From Clostridia bacterium (GTDB lineage Bacteria > Bacillota > Clostridia > Oscillospirales > QAKW01), in contig JAFTZM010000005.1 of NCBI GenBank assembly GCA_017464525.1, positions 1-64,000 on the forward strand: a DNA stretch of 64,000 bases, written 5' to 3'. The notes below the pieces were generated by a model. The model had not been told where the DNA came from and did not search any database. It saw only the letters and a program-made list of their open reading frames with translations. Of the stretch, positions 43,432 to 51,346 are shown piece after piece; positions within the stretch are counted from its first letter, which is position 1; the number at the start of each line of letters is the position of its first letter. The translations under genes were made by a program, and so were the position numbers.

Positions 43432-44004
43432 ATGAAGAAGGGCAAAACAATAGGATTTGATCTTTCGAAGCTGATTTCCATCTGCATTTCTGTACTGGCC
43501 CTGATTATTTCAATTTTCGGTTTTATTTCCAATCAGGAATCAAAACCGCTGGCCTATTACTTAAAGCCGGCGGTCACTTCCTTCACAGAGGACACTATAA
43601 CCGCTGAGATCGAAGTGATCGTAACCAATGGCGCAGTACATCAGGTTCGGGTGATCGATTATAAGGACGGGGTGCTTTCCGATATCGCTAATAACGTGGG
43701 AGGAACCATCCGGAAGTCCACCAATAAAAAGGGAAGGACCTTTGAGTTTCAGTTTCAATACGATGATCAGCTGGATGAGTTTATCATGACAGAATATCTG
43801 CTGATCGGCGGAAAAGACGGAAGCAAGGAGCTCAGTATGATCCTGTATCATGTTGATCTGAAGGACCGATCGGTGAAGGCGGATTGTTATTCGGTAGAGG
43901 ATCTGATCTTTGCTGAATTAGATCCTTCCCAGGAACTTTATGGAAACGCCTTAAAAAATTACCGTGAGCTCATCAATATTTTGAAGGAAAACGGAGAATT
44001 ATAA
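43432..44004 (+). CDS. Uncharacterised protein with N-terminal membrane anchor
   Basis: A 190-residue protein with one hydrophobic segment at about 13-32 (LISICISVLALIISIFGFIS) and an otherwise soluble, beta-rich domain (VTSFTEDTITAEIEVIVTN, EFQFQYDDQLDEFIM). No family recognised. It is probably anchored by its N-terminus. It follows the flavodoxin-like gene by 12 bases with a GGAG site, so both are likely co-transcribed, and ends before a hairpin. Confidence 0.65.
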   Translation: MKKGKTIGFDLSKLISICISVLALIISIFGFISNQESKPLAYYLKPAVTSFTEDTITAEIEVIVTNGAVHQVRVIDYKDGVLSDIANNVGGTIRKSTNKKGRTFEFQFQYDDQLDEFIMTEYLLIGGKDGSKELSMILYHVDLKDRSVKADCYSVEDLIFAELDPSQELYGNALKNYRELINILKENGEL

Positions 44005-44009
44005 TTCAG

Positions 44010-44036
44010 TACGCTGCTCTTTTTGAGCAGCGTTTG
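44010..44036 (+). terminator. Possible terminator after the 43.4-kb gene
   Basis: Stem acgctgctc / gagcagcgt with loop TTTTT, followed by TTGCTT. The U tract is weak. Confidence 0.6.
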
Positions 44037-44060
44037 CTTAAAAAACTTTTGTTAAATGAA

Positions 44061-44089
44061 TTGACAAATTGAAAAAATGGCAGTATAAT
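44061..44089 (+). promoter_or_regulatory. Promoter of the ROK regulator operon
   Basis: Consensus TTGACA (44061-44066) and consensus TATAAT (44084-44089), 17-base spacer. Confidence 0.9.
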
Positions 44090-44116
44090 GCAATCAAAAA
44101 ATCGTGAGGTGCAGGA

Positions 44117-45223
44117 ATGTTACGGCCGAATAATTCCTCTTATATGAAATTAAAAAACCGTGCAGAGATCCTGCGGCTGATCCGTGCGGATGGGATGTCC
44201 CGGGCAGAGCTATCCCGGCAGACCGGCCTGAGCCGTGCAGCAGTGACCATTATTGTGGATCAGCTGTTGTCCGAAGGGATCATTAAAGAAGGGGAGGCGG
44301 TAAAATCAGAATCCGGCCGTTATCCCACTGCATTGCACCTTGATTCTGCCGCCCGATACGCCGCTGGGATCGATATTTCCCGGGAGGGATGCCGGGTCGG
44401 AGTGGCTGATTTTGGCGGAAGGCTGCTGGAGCAGCGTTTCATTGCGGTGGCTGAAAGCCCTCAGAAAACCGTTGAGCTTGCCGCCGGAGAGTTGAAGGAG
44501 CTTTTAGCAGCTAAAGAAAATGTGCTGGGCGTGGGCATCTGTGTCCCGGGGCCGGTGGATGTTTTCAAGGGTTCCGTTTTAAGGCCGCCCGGCCTGGATC
44601 TTTGGCATAGTTTTGATATTGTGGATGCTTTTGAACAGCAACTGCAACTGCCTGTGCTGCTGGAAAAGGATACCAATGCGCTCGCTCTGGCGGAGAAGAA
44701 TATGGCCCGGGTAGGAGAAAATTTTATCTTTCTTCTGGCGGATCACGGCCTTGGTTGCGGATTGATTCAAAACGGAAAATTGTTTAAGGGCTTCGGTGGC
44801 TTTGGCTGCGAGCTGGGGCATATCAGTGTTGATAGGAATGGTCCCCTTTGCCGCTGTGGAAATCGGGGATGTGCAGAGCTTTATGCCTCCATCCCTGCCG
44901 CTGAAAAAGTAGCGAAAAAAAGCTGGAATGAGTTTAAAAAGGATGAACAGCTATTATTAAATCTGGCAGAAATGCTGGCTTTGGCGTGTATCAACGCGGT
45001 AAATCTGCTGGAACCGGAGGAGATCGTTTTGGGCGGGAAGCTTGCGGATGCTCCACCGTTGCTGGCTGAGCGTCTGGAAAGGGCTTTGGCTCAGCGGTGT
45101 ATGACCCGCTTATACCATAAAGTGAAGGTTCGCCGGTCTGTGCTGCCTGAAAATGCAAGAACCGTTGCGGCAGCCGGTCTGGTGCTGGAAAATTTTTTTA
45201 ATTGGATGGAGGTAAAAAAATGA
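44117..45223 (+). CDS. ROK family transcriptional regulator
   Basis: A 368-residue repressor of the NagC/XylR type. The N-terminal winged helix is MSRAELSRQTGLSRAAVTIIVDQLL. The ROK kinase-like domain follows with GIDISREGCRVGVADF, GVGICVPGPVD, the ROK signature FGGFGCELGHISVDRNGPLC and the zinc-binding cysteines CRCGNRGCAE. Regulators of this type respond to sugars or phosphosugars. AGGTG precedes the ATG at 44117. It overlaps the next gene by four bases (ATGA), so the two are coupled. Confidence 0.9.
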   Translation: MLRPNNSSYMKLKNRAEILRLIRADGMSRAELSRQTGLSRAAVTIIVDQLLSEGIIKEGEAVKSESGRYPTALHLDSAARYAAGIDISREGCRVGVADFGGRLLEQRFIAVAESPQKTVELAAGELKELLAAKENVLGVGICVPGPVDVFKGSVLRPPGLDLWHSFDIVDAFEQQLQLPVLLEKDTNALALAEKNMARVGENFIFLLADHGLGCGLIQNGKLFKGFGGFGCELGHISVDRNGPLCRCGNRGCAELYASIPAAEKVAKKSWNEFKKDEQLLLNLAEMLALACINAVNLLEPEEIVLGGKLADAPPLLAERLERALAQRCMTRLYHKVKVRRSVLPENARTVAAAGLVLENFFNWMEVKK

Positions 45224-46209
45224 ATCAAAGAGGAAAATTTATCGGGGAAGGCAGAAGCCGTCAACTTGATTTTTCGGAGGTAAATACCTATGATGCGGCC
45301 ATCCGCCGCAATTTGGTGACTGTGGAAAAGTTGATGATTCCTCAGGTCACCCCGCATGATGAATACAAGGCTCCCGATTTTGATGAACTGATCCAAAGGA
45401 TTGTGGAGGCCCGTAAAAACGGGCGGCCTGTGATTTGGAGTATGGGCGCTCACGTGATCAAAAATCATCTTTCCCGTTATTTGATCCAATTGATCAAGGA
45501 GGGGATCATTACCCATCTTTCCTCCAATGGTGCCGGCAGTATCCATGATTTTGAACTGGCTTATTTGGGCGGAACCAGTGAGGATGTTCCCACCGCCATC
45601 GAGGATGGCTCTTTCGGTATGTGGGAACAGACCGGCGCCTGGATGAATGAGGCCCTCAATCAGGGCGCCCGGGACGGGCTGGGCTACGGAGAAGCGTTGG
45701 GGCGCTATATCGATGAGCACCCGGAAAAATTCCCTTATCGGGAGGATTGCGTGCTGTATCAGGCCTATAAGCACGATGTTCCGGCTACCTACCATATTGC
45801 CTTGGGTACGGATATCATCCACCAGCATCCCACCTGCGATATGGGTTCTATCGGGAAGTGCTCCGGAATCGATTTTAAAAAGATGTGTGCCTCTGTTTCC
45901 CAGCTGGACGGCGGTGTTTTTCTGAATTTTGGTTCTGCGGTGATCGGTGCAGAGGTGTTTTTGAAGGCGCTTTCTATTGCCCGCAATCTGGGGTATCCTA
46001 CCTTTAATATCACAACTGCCAATTTCGATCTGATCGATCTTGGAAATTACCGCTGCAAGATCGGTTATGAAGACCCCAACTATTATTACAGACCCAGAAA
46101 AAATATTGTGAACAGACCCACCAGCCAGGGCGGTAAGGGGTGGCACTTTAAGGGAGACCATCAGGTGACTATTCCTACCCTTTGCGATAAGATCATGGCA
46201 TTGAAATAA
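45220..46209 (+). CDS. Deoxyhypusine-synthase-like protein
   Basis: A 329-residue protein that resembles the deoxyhypusine synthase fold: VIWSMGAHVIKNHLSRYLIQLI, ITHLSSNGAGSIHDFELAYLGGTSEDV, HIALGTDIIHQHPTCD and GGVFLNFGSAVIGAEVFLKAL. The C-terminal catalytic-lysine segment of true enzymes (SWGK type) is not recognisable; the end reads GDHQVTIPTLCDKIM. Bacteria lack eIF5A, so the usual substrate is absent. The activity is unknown; it could be a polyamine-linked or NAD-dependent enzyme of another kind. The start at 45220 follows GGAGG and overlaps the ROK stop. Confidence 0.65.
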   Translation: MNQRGKFIGEGRSRQLDFSEVNTYDAAIRRNLVTVEKLMIPQVTPHDEYKAPDFDELIQRIVEARKNGRPVIWSMGAHVIKNHLSRYLIQLIKEGIITHLSSNGAGSIHDFELAYLGGTSEDVPTAIEDGSFGMWEQTGAWMNEALNQGARDGLGYGEALGRYIDEHPEKFPYREDCVLYQAYKHDVPATYHIALGTDIIHQHPTCDMGSIGKCSGIDFKKMCASVSQLDGGVFLNFGSAVIGAEVFLKALSIARNLGYPTFNITTANFDLIDLGNYRCKIGYEDPNYYYRPRKNIVNRPTSQGGKGWHFKGDHQVTIPTLCDKIMALK

Positions 46210-46210
46210 A

Positions 46211-46243
46211 AAAACGCACACTGCGATGCAGTGTGCGTTTTGC
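46211..46243. terminator. Bidirectional terminator
   Basis: A 14-bp perfect stem (aaaacgcacactgc / gcagtgtgcgtttt) with loop GAT between the convergent DHS-like gene and the DUF975 gene. Confidence 0.9.
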
Positions 46244-46248
46244 TTTGA

Positions 46249-46857
46249 TTAAGCCTCAACGGTGGGAGCGGCTTCTTCCACAATGGTCTTGGGCTTGATC
46301 TCCTCATAGAAAGCGGCGACAGAAGCTTCCATATAAGGGACTACCCAGAAGGAAAGAATACCGAAAGTGAGGAGCACCAGGATCATCCAGCCGATAAAGC
46401 TGAATTCCAGGCAGAACAGGCGCCATTTATTGCCCTGCATGATCCGCATGGATTCTTTTCTGGCCTCAGACTGGGTCATTTCGGGATGCTCAGCCAGAAT
46501 GTAATAGCTCATGCTGTAGGAATAAGCCTTAACGATGCCGGGGATCACAAACAGCAAAGACCATAGAGCGATAAAAATGCTGTTTACCAGACCCAGCAGG
46601 AATGCGGGAACAAAGTTCTTGAACCCATCGAAAAGATGAACCAGCTCAAATTTTTCGCCCCGGATCACCTTGAGGGAAATGATGGCCCAGCCAACGGTCA
46701 AAGGACCTGCAATCAGCAGGGAAGTGACCTGACCAACACCGGGAATCGCGGAAACAACAGCGGTGAGCACTGTATAAACCAGTGCGATCACAGCTGCAGA
46801 GCCCCACTTGCCGCTCAAAGCAGTCCATGCTCTTTGCCTGAAATCTTTTGCTAGCAT
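46249..46857 (-). CDS. DUF975 family membrane protein
   Basis: A 202-residue polytopic membrane protein. It opens with a short cytosolic helix (LAKDFRQRAWTALSGKWG) as in DUF975 proteins, followed by about four to five spans (AAVIALVYTVLTAVVSAIPG, FVPAFLLGLVNSIFIALW, GWMILVLLTFGILSFWVV) and the conserved PGIVKAYSYSMSYYILAEHPEMTQSEAR loop. The acidic tail is VEEAAPTVEA. The start at 46857 follows AGGAGG. Function of the family is unknown. Confidence 0.85.
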   Translation of the reverse strand: MLAKDFRQRAWTALSGKWGSAAVIALVYTVLTAVVSAIPGVGQVTSLLIAGPLTVGWAIISLKVIRGEKFELVHLFDGFKNFVPAFLLGLVNSIFIALWSLLFVIPGIVKAYSYSMSYYILAEHPEMTQSEARKESMRIMQGNKWRLFCLEFSFIGWMILVLLTFGILSFWVVPYMEASVAAFYEEIKPKTIVEEAAPTVEA

Positions 46858-46902
46858 AACAATACCTCCTGTTTTATGCAAATAATTGCATATGTTAAAT
46901 AC

Positions 46903-46931
46903 ATTTTAACATATCGCGTTTTCATTTTCAA
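46903..46931 (-). promoter_or_regulatory. Promoter of the DUF975 gene, overlapped by a dyad
   Basis: On the minus strand, TTGAAA (46931-46926) and TAAAAT (46908-46903) with a 17-base spacer. A perfect dyad atgttaaa-tacat-tttaacat (46892-46912) covers the -10 and start site and could be an operator. The stretch 46932-47118 is A/T-rich and holds nothing else I can support. Confidence 0.65.
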
Positions 46932-47118
46932 TACTTTTTCAAAAAATATATTGATTTTTGAAAATAACAATTTCTCATACATTTCAAAAAATTACGTATT
47001 ATAATATATTCATCGAAACAAATAAAGAGTAGAAACGGTAAAGTTTAGATGCATATTGTATCATAATTCTATTCATAGTTGGCGATTGCACAAGCATCTT
47101 TAAAAGTTAATTTAAGGG

Positions 47119-47147
47119 TTGACAAAAGAAAATATATGCGATACAAT
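47119..47147 (+). promoter_or_regulatory. Promoter of the cysK remnant
   Basis: Consensus TTGACA (47119-47124) and TACAAT (47142-47147) with a 17-base spacer. Confidence 0.8.
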
Positions 47148-47177
47148 AAAGCCTATAAAACATATAGGCTTTATTGT
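47143..47177 (+). promoter_or_regulatory. 15-bp-arm palindrome over the -10 and start site of the cysK remnant
   Basis: acaataaagcctata and its exact reverse complement flank AAACA. The left arm includes most of the -10. It could be a repressor operator or, as RNA, a hairpin at the very 5' end of the transcript. The neighbouring Rrf2 regulator is a candidate binder. Confidence 0.6.
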
Positions 47178-47265
47178 ATTTATTTGAAGTAAAGTTATAA
47201 AGTATTTTTGGATGTTATAAAGTAAAACCCATAAAATATAACGCAATAAAGGAGCGAAATTAATT

Positions 47266-47602
47266 ATGAAAACCTATGAAAAAATTACGGATTTAATTGG
47301 CGGAACACCGCTTTTGAAGCTGAGCAATTCATAAGATCCAGGGAATCGGCGCAGGTTTTGTCCCGGATACGTTGAATACCGGAATCTACGATGAGATTAT
47401 CACCGTAGAGAATGAAGATGCTTTTGAAACAGGCCGCACACTTGCAAGAAAAGAGGGTCTGCTTGTTGGTATCTCTTCCGGGGCAGCTGTTTTTGCGGCT
47501 ACGGAGCTTGCAAAGGGTCCTGAAAATAAAGGAAAGATCATTGTTGCTCTCCTGCCGGATACCGGAGAACGTTACCTGTCTACCCCAATGTTCACTGAAT
47601 AA
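47266..47602 (+). pseudogene. cysK: cysK (cysteine synthase) remnant with large internal deletion
   Basis: O-acetylserine sulfhydrylase remnant. The first 21 codons are intact ([20 protein letters not shown]), then at about 47328-47335 the sequence jumps to the C-terminal part, [15 protein letters not shown], which runs to FTE at 47602. By comparison with a CysK of about 305-310 residues, roughly 200 codons are gone, including the PLP-binding lysine. The junction is also out of frame (stop TAA at 47332-47334). The promoter and the AAAGGAG ribosome site are preserved. An alternative start at 47372 gives an open frame for the C-terminal 76 residues. Confidence 0.9.
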
Positions 47603-47626
47603 AGGGAAAAAGCGAGTTTTATGATG

Positions 47627-47672
47627 AAAGCGGCTTGCCGAATGCTCGATGCATTTGGTAAGCCGCTTTGAT
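47627..47672 (+). terminator. Terminator after the cysK remnant
   Basis: Long stem aaagcggcttgccgaatgc / gcatttggtaagccgcttt with two G-T pairs and loop TCGAT. The tail is T-poor (gatagttgctt). It also lies just past the Rrf2 stop on the other strand. Confidence 0.65.
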
Positions 47673-47678
47673 AGTTGC

Positions 47679-48116
47679 TTATATTACATAATCATTTGCA
47701 TATTTCTCTTTTTGCTGATCCAGGATATCCTGCAGAGTGATTCCGTCGAGATATTCGTTGATTACCCGATATAGGCCTTGCCATACGGGAAGAGTAACAC
47801 ATTCTCCGCTTCGTTCACACTCAATCGGCTCATGCTCTAAACAAGCGACCGGCGAAAGACTTCCTTCAGTCAGCCGGAGAATTTCTCCTACGGTATATTT
47901 GTCGGGGCTTTTAGCAAGCTGATAGCCGCCCTGAAAGCCGCGGTTGGTTTTTAGGATGTTTGATTTATTGAAAATTGGAACGATCTGTTCAAGATATTTT
48001 TTTGAAATATTTTGACGCTCTGCAATATCTTTCAAGGCAACAAAACCGTTATTTTGATGTTCAGCCAGATCAAGCAGCATACGCAGTGCATAACGCCCTT
48101 TTGTTGAAATTTTCAT
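47679..48116 (-). CDS. Rrf2 family transcriptional regulator
   Basis: A 145-residue winged-helix regulator. Its N-terminus (MKISTKGRYALRMLLDLAEH) and helix-turn-helix (LKDIAERQNISKKYLEQIV, NRGFQGGYQLAKSPDKYTV) are typical. Three cysteines (C-X7-C-X5-C in ACLEHEPIECERSGECV) sit where IscR-type members bind an Fe-S cluster. Adjacent cysK suggests a CymR-like control of cysteine metabolism, but CymR itself lacks the cluster, so an iron-sulfur or redox sensor is equally likely. The start at 48116 follows AAGGAG; a 45-residue upstream extension enters the tmRNA 3' region and is rejected. Confidence 0.88.
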   Translation of the reverse strand: MKISTKGRYALRMLLDLAEHQNNGFVALKDIAERQNISKKYLEQIVPIFNKSNILKTNRGFQGGYQLAKSPDKYTVGEILRLTEGSLSPVACLEHEPIECERSGECVTLPVWQGLYRVINEYLDGITLQDILDQQKEKYANDYVI

Positions 48117-48160
48117 ACCGAATCTCCTTGCTGAATTGTTGAACCTATAATAACATATTC

Positions 48161-48194
48161 GGCGAACCCATCTCCCAAGGGAAATAGGTTCGCC
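48161..48194 (-). terminator. Terminator of tmRNA
   Basis: A 16-bp stem with two G-T pairs (ggcgaacctatttccc / gggagatgggttcgcc on the minus strand) and a 2-base loop, 12 bases after the tmRNA CCA end. The following sequence is only moderately U-rich. Confidence 0.7.
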
Positions 48195-48205
48195 TTTGAC
48201 TTGTT

Positions 48206-48556
48206 TGGTGGAGCCGAGGGGAGTCGAACCCCTGTCCGAAAACCCATTCATGCAACTTTCTACGCGTGTAGTTTATCTATTAGAATTCCCGCATCTGCCC
48301 GCCGACAAACAGGCTGACAGAATTGGTAGCTTCATGATACATTTTCGGGGCAAAGCTTAGCCGAAAACGTTCACCACTAAAGATGACACCCCAAATGCGC
48401 CCGTGGTCCCTCGCACCGGGATGACGCGCCTTAATTAGGCAGCGTAAGCTAATTTATTATTGTTAGCGTTTATTTTTAGTTACACATTTTTAGGTGGTTG
48501 TGCGCCACCACGCGCTTATCACACTTCAAGATCCCCGTCGAAACCTTTACGACCCC
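48206..48556 (-). ncRNA. ssrA: Transfer-messenger RNA (tmRNA, ssrA)
   Basis: A 351-base tmRNA rescues stalled ribosomes with SmpB. The 5' end (GGGGTCGTAAAGGTTTCGAC) and 3' end (GGGGTTCGACTCCCCTCGGCTCCACCA region, with encoded CCA) form the tRNA-Ala-like domain with the T-arm. The tag reading frame is at 48467-48435: codons GCT AAC AAT AAT AAA TTA GCT TAC GCT GCC TAA give ANNNKLAYAA, ending in the AA degradation signal. A -10-like TATACT lies about 17 bases upstream of the 5' end; no good -35 is visible. smpB is 0.9 kb away on the same strand. Confidence 0.96.
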
Positions 48557-48616
48557 ATAAGATCCTATATAGTATAACATATATTATGTTAAAAATATAG
48601 GATTTTTTTGAAAAAA

Positions 48617-49483
48617 TTATTTTTCCTGATTGAAAACGCTTTCTTTCAGGAACAAAATGCTATCAGAAACCCATTGACGGGGACGCTTTTCCATCATGGT
48701 TTCTACATATTTTCCATCCTTGAATCTGGAGGTTCGCTCATCAGAAAGGGAAAGACCGTGTACACCGGTGGGGTAGACGTGCAGTTCAAAAAGTACCTTT
48801 TTTTCGGCCAGAGCCTGCGCAAGGAAAAGAGAATTGTTTACCGGAACGGCACCATCGGTGCCGGTGTGCCAGATAAAGGAAGGCGGGTAGCTTTCCGTAA
48901 CCTGCTTTTCGATGGAAACCAGATCCAATTGCTCTTGAGTGGCATCTTCGCCGACCAGTTTGTTGAAGGATCCCCGATGTGCCCAGATTCCGCTTGTAAT
49001 AACAGGGTAGCAGAGCACAGCGGCATTGGGCTTGCAAAGTTCACAGTTGCCGAAGACTTCTTTGGCAAAATCTGCATTCCAAAATGCGCCTGCAGAAGCG
49101 GCAAGATGGCCACCGGCAGAAAAACCGGAAATGGCAATCTTATCGGGATCGATATCCCAGGCAGCTGCATTCTCACGCACGGTTTTGATGGCGGTCAAAG
49201 CCTCTAAAACACAGCGAGGAAAAGCCGCATCTTCATCTACAGAGTAATGCACTACAAAGGCGGCCATATCTGCCGCAACATATTGCAGGGCAATGGGCTC
49301 TGCTTCCCGGGCGGAACGCATTTTATAGCCGCCACCGGGGCAGACGATCATGGCCGGACGCTTGCGATCGGCAGAGAACTCTTCGAAATTAGAGGGCAGA
49401 TAGCAGGTCATAGTGGCCCGATGCCCGCCGCCTAATTCGTATTTATCGTAATCCAATGCTAAATTAATATCGAAACATTTCAT
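48617..49483 (-). CDS. Alpha/beta-hydrolase fold esterase
   Basis: A 288-residue cytoplasmic esterase/lipase-type protein. Present are the oxyanion motif PAMIVCPGGGYKMRS, the nucleophile elbow ISGFSAGGHLAAS (GxSxG), the acid near HTGTDGAVPVNNS and the catalytic histidine in GVHGLSLSD. The group includes acetylxylan and carbohydrate esterases, so deacetylation of plant-derived oligosaccharides is a reasonable guess. No signal peptide. It follows smpB by ten bases with an AGGAGG site, so it is likely in the smpB transcript. Confidence 0.87.
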   Translation of the reverse strand: MKCFDINLALDYDKYELGGGHRATMTCYLPSNFEEFSADRKRPAMIVCPGGGYKMRSAREAEPIALQYVAADMAAFVVHYSVDEDAAFPRCVLEALTAIKTVRENAAAWDIDPDKIAISGFSAGGHLAASAGAFWNADFAKEVFGNCELCKPNAAVLCYPVITSGIWAHRGSFNKLVGEDATQEQLDLVSIEKQVTESYPPSFIWHTGTDGAVPVNNSLFLAQALAEKKVLFELHVYPTGVHGLSLSDERTSRFKDGKYVETMMEKRPRQWVSDSILFLKESVFNQEK

Positions 49484-49493
49484 TTTTTACCTC

Positions 49494-49958
49494 CTATTGA
49501 TTCCGTGCTTTTAAACGGATCTCCATCTCTCTGTTAGCCTCTTTTTTGGCAATAGTCTCTCGCTTATCATAGTTCTTTTTGCCGCGGCAAAGCCCCAGTT
49601 CCATTTTAACCTTTGATCCGCTGAAGTAAAGGGATAAAGGGATCAGGGTAAGGCCATCCTGCTTCGTTTTGCCGAAAAGGGTCATGATCTCCCGTTTGTG
49701 CAACAGTAGTTTTTTTAACCGCAGGGGATCCCGGTTAAAAATATTGCCTTTTTCATAGGGGGAGATATGCATCCCTCGCACAAACAATTCGCCGTCCTTG
49801 AATTCGCAATAGCTATCCTTAAGATTAACACTGCCCTGGCGAATGGATTTGATCTCTGTTCCGAAAAGAACGATGCCTGCTTCGTAGGTGGAAAGAACAA
49901 AATAATCGAAGGTCGCTTTTTTGTTTTTAGTGATATATTTTTTTTCGTCTTGCTTCAT
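49494..49958 (-). CDS. smpB: SsrA-binding protein SmpB
   Basis: Binds the tRNA-like domain of tmRNA and carries it to stalled ribosomes. The 154 residues include KKATFDYFVLSTYEAGIVLFGTEIKSIRQG, the conserved LLLHKREI and a basic C-terminal tail (KKNYDKRETIAKKEANREM) that reaches the decoding centre. The start at 49958 follows AGGAGG; a seven-residue in-frame extension is not needed. Its partner ssrA is encoded downstream on the same strand with the esterase between. Confidence 0.96.
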   Translation of the reverse strand: MKQDEKKYITKNKKATFDYFVLSTYEAGIVLFGTEIKSIRQGSVNLKDSYCEFKDGELFVRGMHISPYEKGNIFNRDPLRLKKLLLHKREIMTLFGKTKQDGLTLIPLSLYFSGSKVKMELGLCRGKKNYDKRETIAKKEANREMEIRLKARNQ

Positions 49959-49981
49959 TGCTAACCTCCTTATATGCAAAT

Positions 49982-50009
49982 ATCATAACACATTCCGGAA
50001 AAAAGTAAA
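49982..50009 (-). promoter_or_regulatory. Promoter of smpB
   Basis: On the minus strand, TTTACT (50009-50004) and TATGAT (49987-49982), spacer 16. It diverges from the carD promoter. Confidence 0.65.
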
Positions 50010-50029
50010 GGATTTTGTGAAACTTTTGT

Positions 50030-50058
50030 TTGCCAAATTTCGCAAAATGCTGTATAAT
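50030..50058 (+). promoter_or_regulatory. Promoter of carD
   Basis: TTGCCA (50030-50035) and consensus TATAAT (50053-50058) with a 17-base spacer. Confidence 0.8.
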
Positions 50059-50109
50059 ATCGATGTAGGATACCATTTGTTTTGCATTAGTAGGAAGGTA
50101 AGGTAAAAT

Positions 50110-50592
50110 ATGTTTAATGTCGGAGATCGGGTTGTATACCCTATGCACGGCGCCGGATTTATTGAGGGCACCGTCAAACAAACGATCGGCGGCCAGCAAA
50201 AGGAATATTATGATATCCGTATCCATGGCGGCAATATTCGCTTGAAATTGCCGGTAGACGGGCCTGTTCGGCTGCGGAATGTAATGGATCGTGATCAAGC
50301 GCAGCACGTTCTGGAATATTTTCGTGCGCTGGAGATCGATATGAGTGCCCCCTGGGGGAAACGCTATAAAGAGAATATGGAACGTTTGAAGGTTGGAACA
50401 CCGGAAGATGTAGCAGGTGTCGTGAAGGCCCTGATGCTGCGGGATAAAAATCCCGGTCTTTCCACCGGCGATCGCCAGGTAATGGTGACCGCTAAAAACA
50501 TTCTTTGCTCTGAACTTTCTTTGGCGTTGGATCTCGAAGTGAAGGAAGTGCAGAATAAGCTGCAGGATGCAGTAAACGAAATGATAGGCTGA
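50110..50592 (+). CDS. CarD family transcriptional regulator
   Basis: An RNA-polymerase-binding protein of 160 residues. The N-terminal Tudor-like RNAP-interacting domain is FNVGDRVVYPMHGAGFIEG with YYDIRI and LKLPVD strands, as in CarD/CdnL/TRCF. The C-terminal part is helical (WGKRYKENMERLKVGTPEDVAGVVKALM, ...LALDLEVKEVQNKL), as in CarD of actinobacteria. It stabilises open promoter complexes in known cases. It ends inside a terminator and precedes ispD, a pairing also common elsewhere. Confidence 0.9.
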   Translation: MFNVGDRVVYPMHGAGFIEGTVKQTIGGQQKEYYDIRIHGGNIRLKLPVDGPVRLRNVMDRDQAQHVLEYFRALEIDMSAPWGKRYKENMERLKVGTPEDVAGVVKALMLRDKNPGLSTGDRQVMVTAKNILCSELSLALDLEVKEVQNKLQDAVNEMIG

Positions 50593-50615
50593 AACACGGT
50601 TTTCAGCCTATTTTT
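50584..50615 (+). terminator. Terminator/attenuator between carD and ispD
   Basis: An 11-bp perfect stem (ataggctgaaa / tttcagcctat) with a 6-base loop and TTTTT. It contains the carD stop and lies 18 bases before the ispD ATG; no other promoter is visible before ispD, so read-through probably supplies it. Confidence 0.8.
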
Positions 50616-50632
50616 ATAGGAGGAATTTCTAT

Positions 50633-51346
50633 ATGACTGAATACAAAACAGCGGCAGTTTTGGCTTGCGCTGGTTCTGGAAACAGAATGAAAGGGAGTTG
50701 TGCAGATAAGCTACTCTATGATGAGGGAGGAACGCCTGTGGCAGCGTATGCTCTGATGGCCTATGATAAAACCGAAGGAATTGATCTTTTGGTTATAGTG
50801 ACGCAGAGAGACTTGGTTCCGGTATATCAGTCTTTTAAAGAAAAATATGAGATCCAAAAGAATGTTATTGTTACAGTGGGCGGTGCCTCTCGTATGGAGT
50901 CTGTCTTGAACGGTGTTCGGGCTGTTCCGGAAGAGTACACTTTTGTTGCTATCGGCGACGGCGCACGTCCGCTGATCCATCCAAAAGAAATTCGGGCAAC
51001 CTTGGAAAGCGCTTGGAAAAATGGGGCAGCAGCCCTTGGCGTCCACTTGACGGATACTGTGAAGGAAGTGGATGGGGATCAAATCGTCAAAACGATCCCC
51101 CGGGAGGCTTTGGTTGGGATCCAGACCCCTCAGGTGTTTCAGAGAGTTGAATATCTGGATTTGGCCGCACGAGCTGCAGAAACAGGTGAAAACTTTACAG
51201 ATGATGCCTCGATCTATGAATATTACGGAAAAAAGGTTGCTTTTGTGGAAGGCAGCCGATATAATATGAAAATAACACTACCGGAGGATCTGGTGATCTT
51301 CCGGGCGATGCTGGAGGTGCAAAATGAGGATCGGACACGGTTATGA
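50633..51346 (+). CDS. ispD: 2-C-methyl-D-erythritol 4-phosphate cytidylyltransferase
   Basis: Third step of the MEP isoprenoid pathway: joins CTP and methylerythritol phosphate. The 237-residue protein has the nucleotide loop [13 protein letters not shown] (normally PAAGxGxRM; here the P is replaced), the [12 protein letters not shown] segment, DGARPLI, TDTVKEV and [20 protein letters not shown] precedes the ATG. It overlaps ispF by 23 bases. ispD and ispF catalyse steps 3 and 5 of the pathway and are commonly adjacent. Confidence 0.94.
   Translation: MTEYKTAAVLACAGSGNRMKGSCADKLLYDEGGTPVAAYALMAYDKTEGIDLLVIVTQRDLVPVYQSFKEKYEIQKNVIVTVGGASRMESVLNGVRAVPEEYTFVAIGDGARPLIHPKEIRATLESAWKNGAAALGVHLTDTVKEVDGDQIVKTIPREALVGIQTPQVFQRVEYLDLAARAAETGENFTDDASIYEYYGKKVAFVEGSRYNMKITLPEDLVIFRAMLEVQNEDRTRL

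Noticed and set aside
47372..47602. 76-residue open frame as a separate gene
   Set aside because: It is the C-terminal part of the deleted cysK and lacks the PLP lysine and a proper start.
48117..48251. 45-residue N-terminal extension of the Rrf2 regulator
   Set aside because: It reads through the tmRNA terminator and 3' end; the ATG at 48116 has a good site and the exact family N-terminus.
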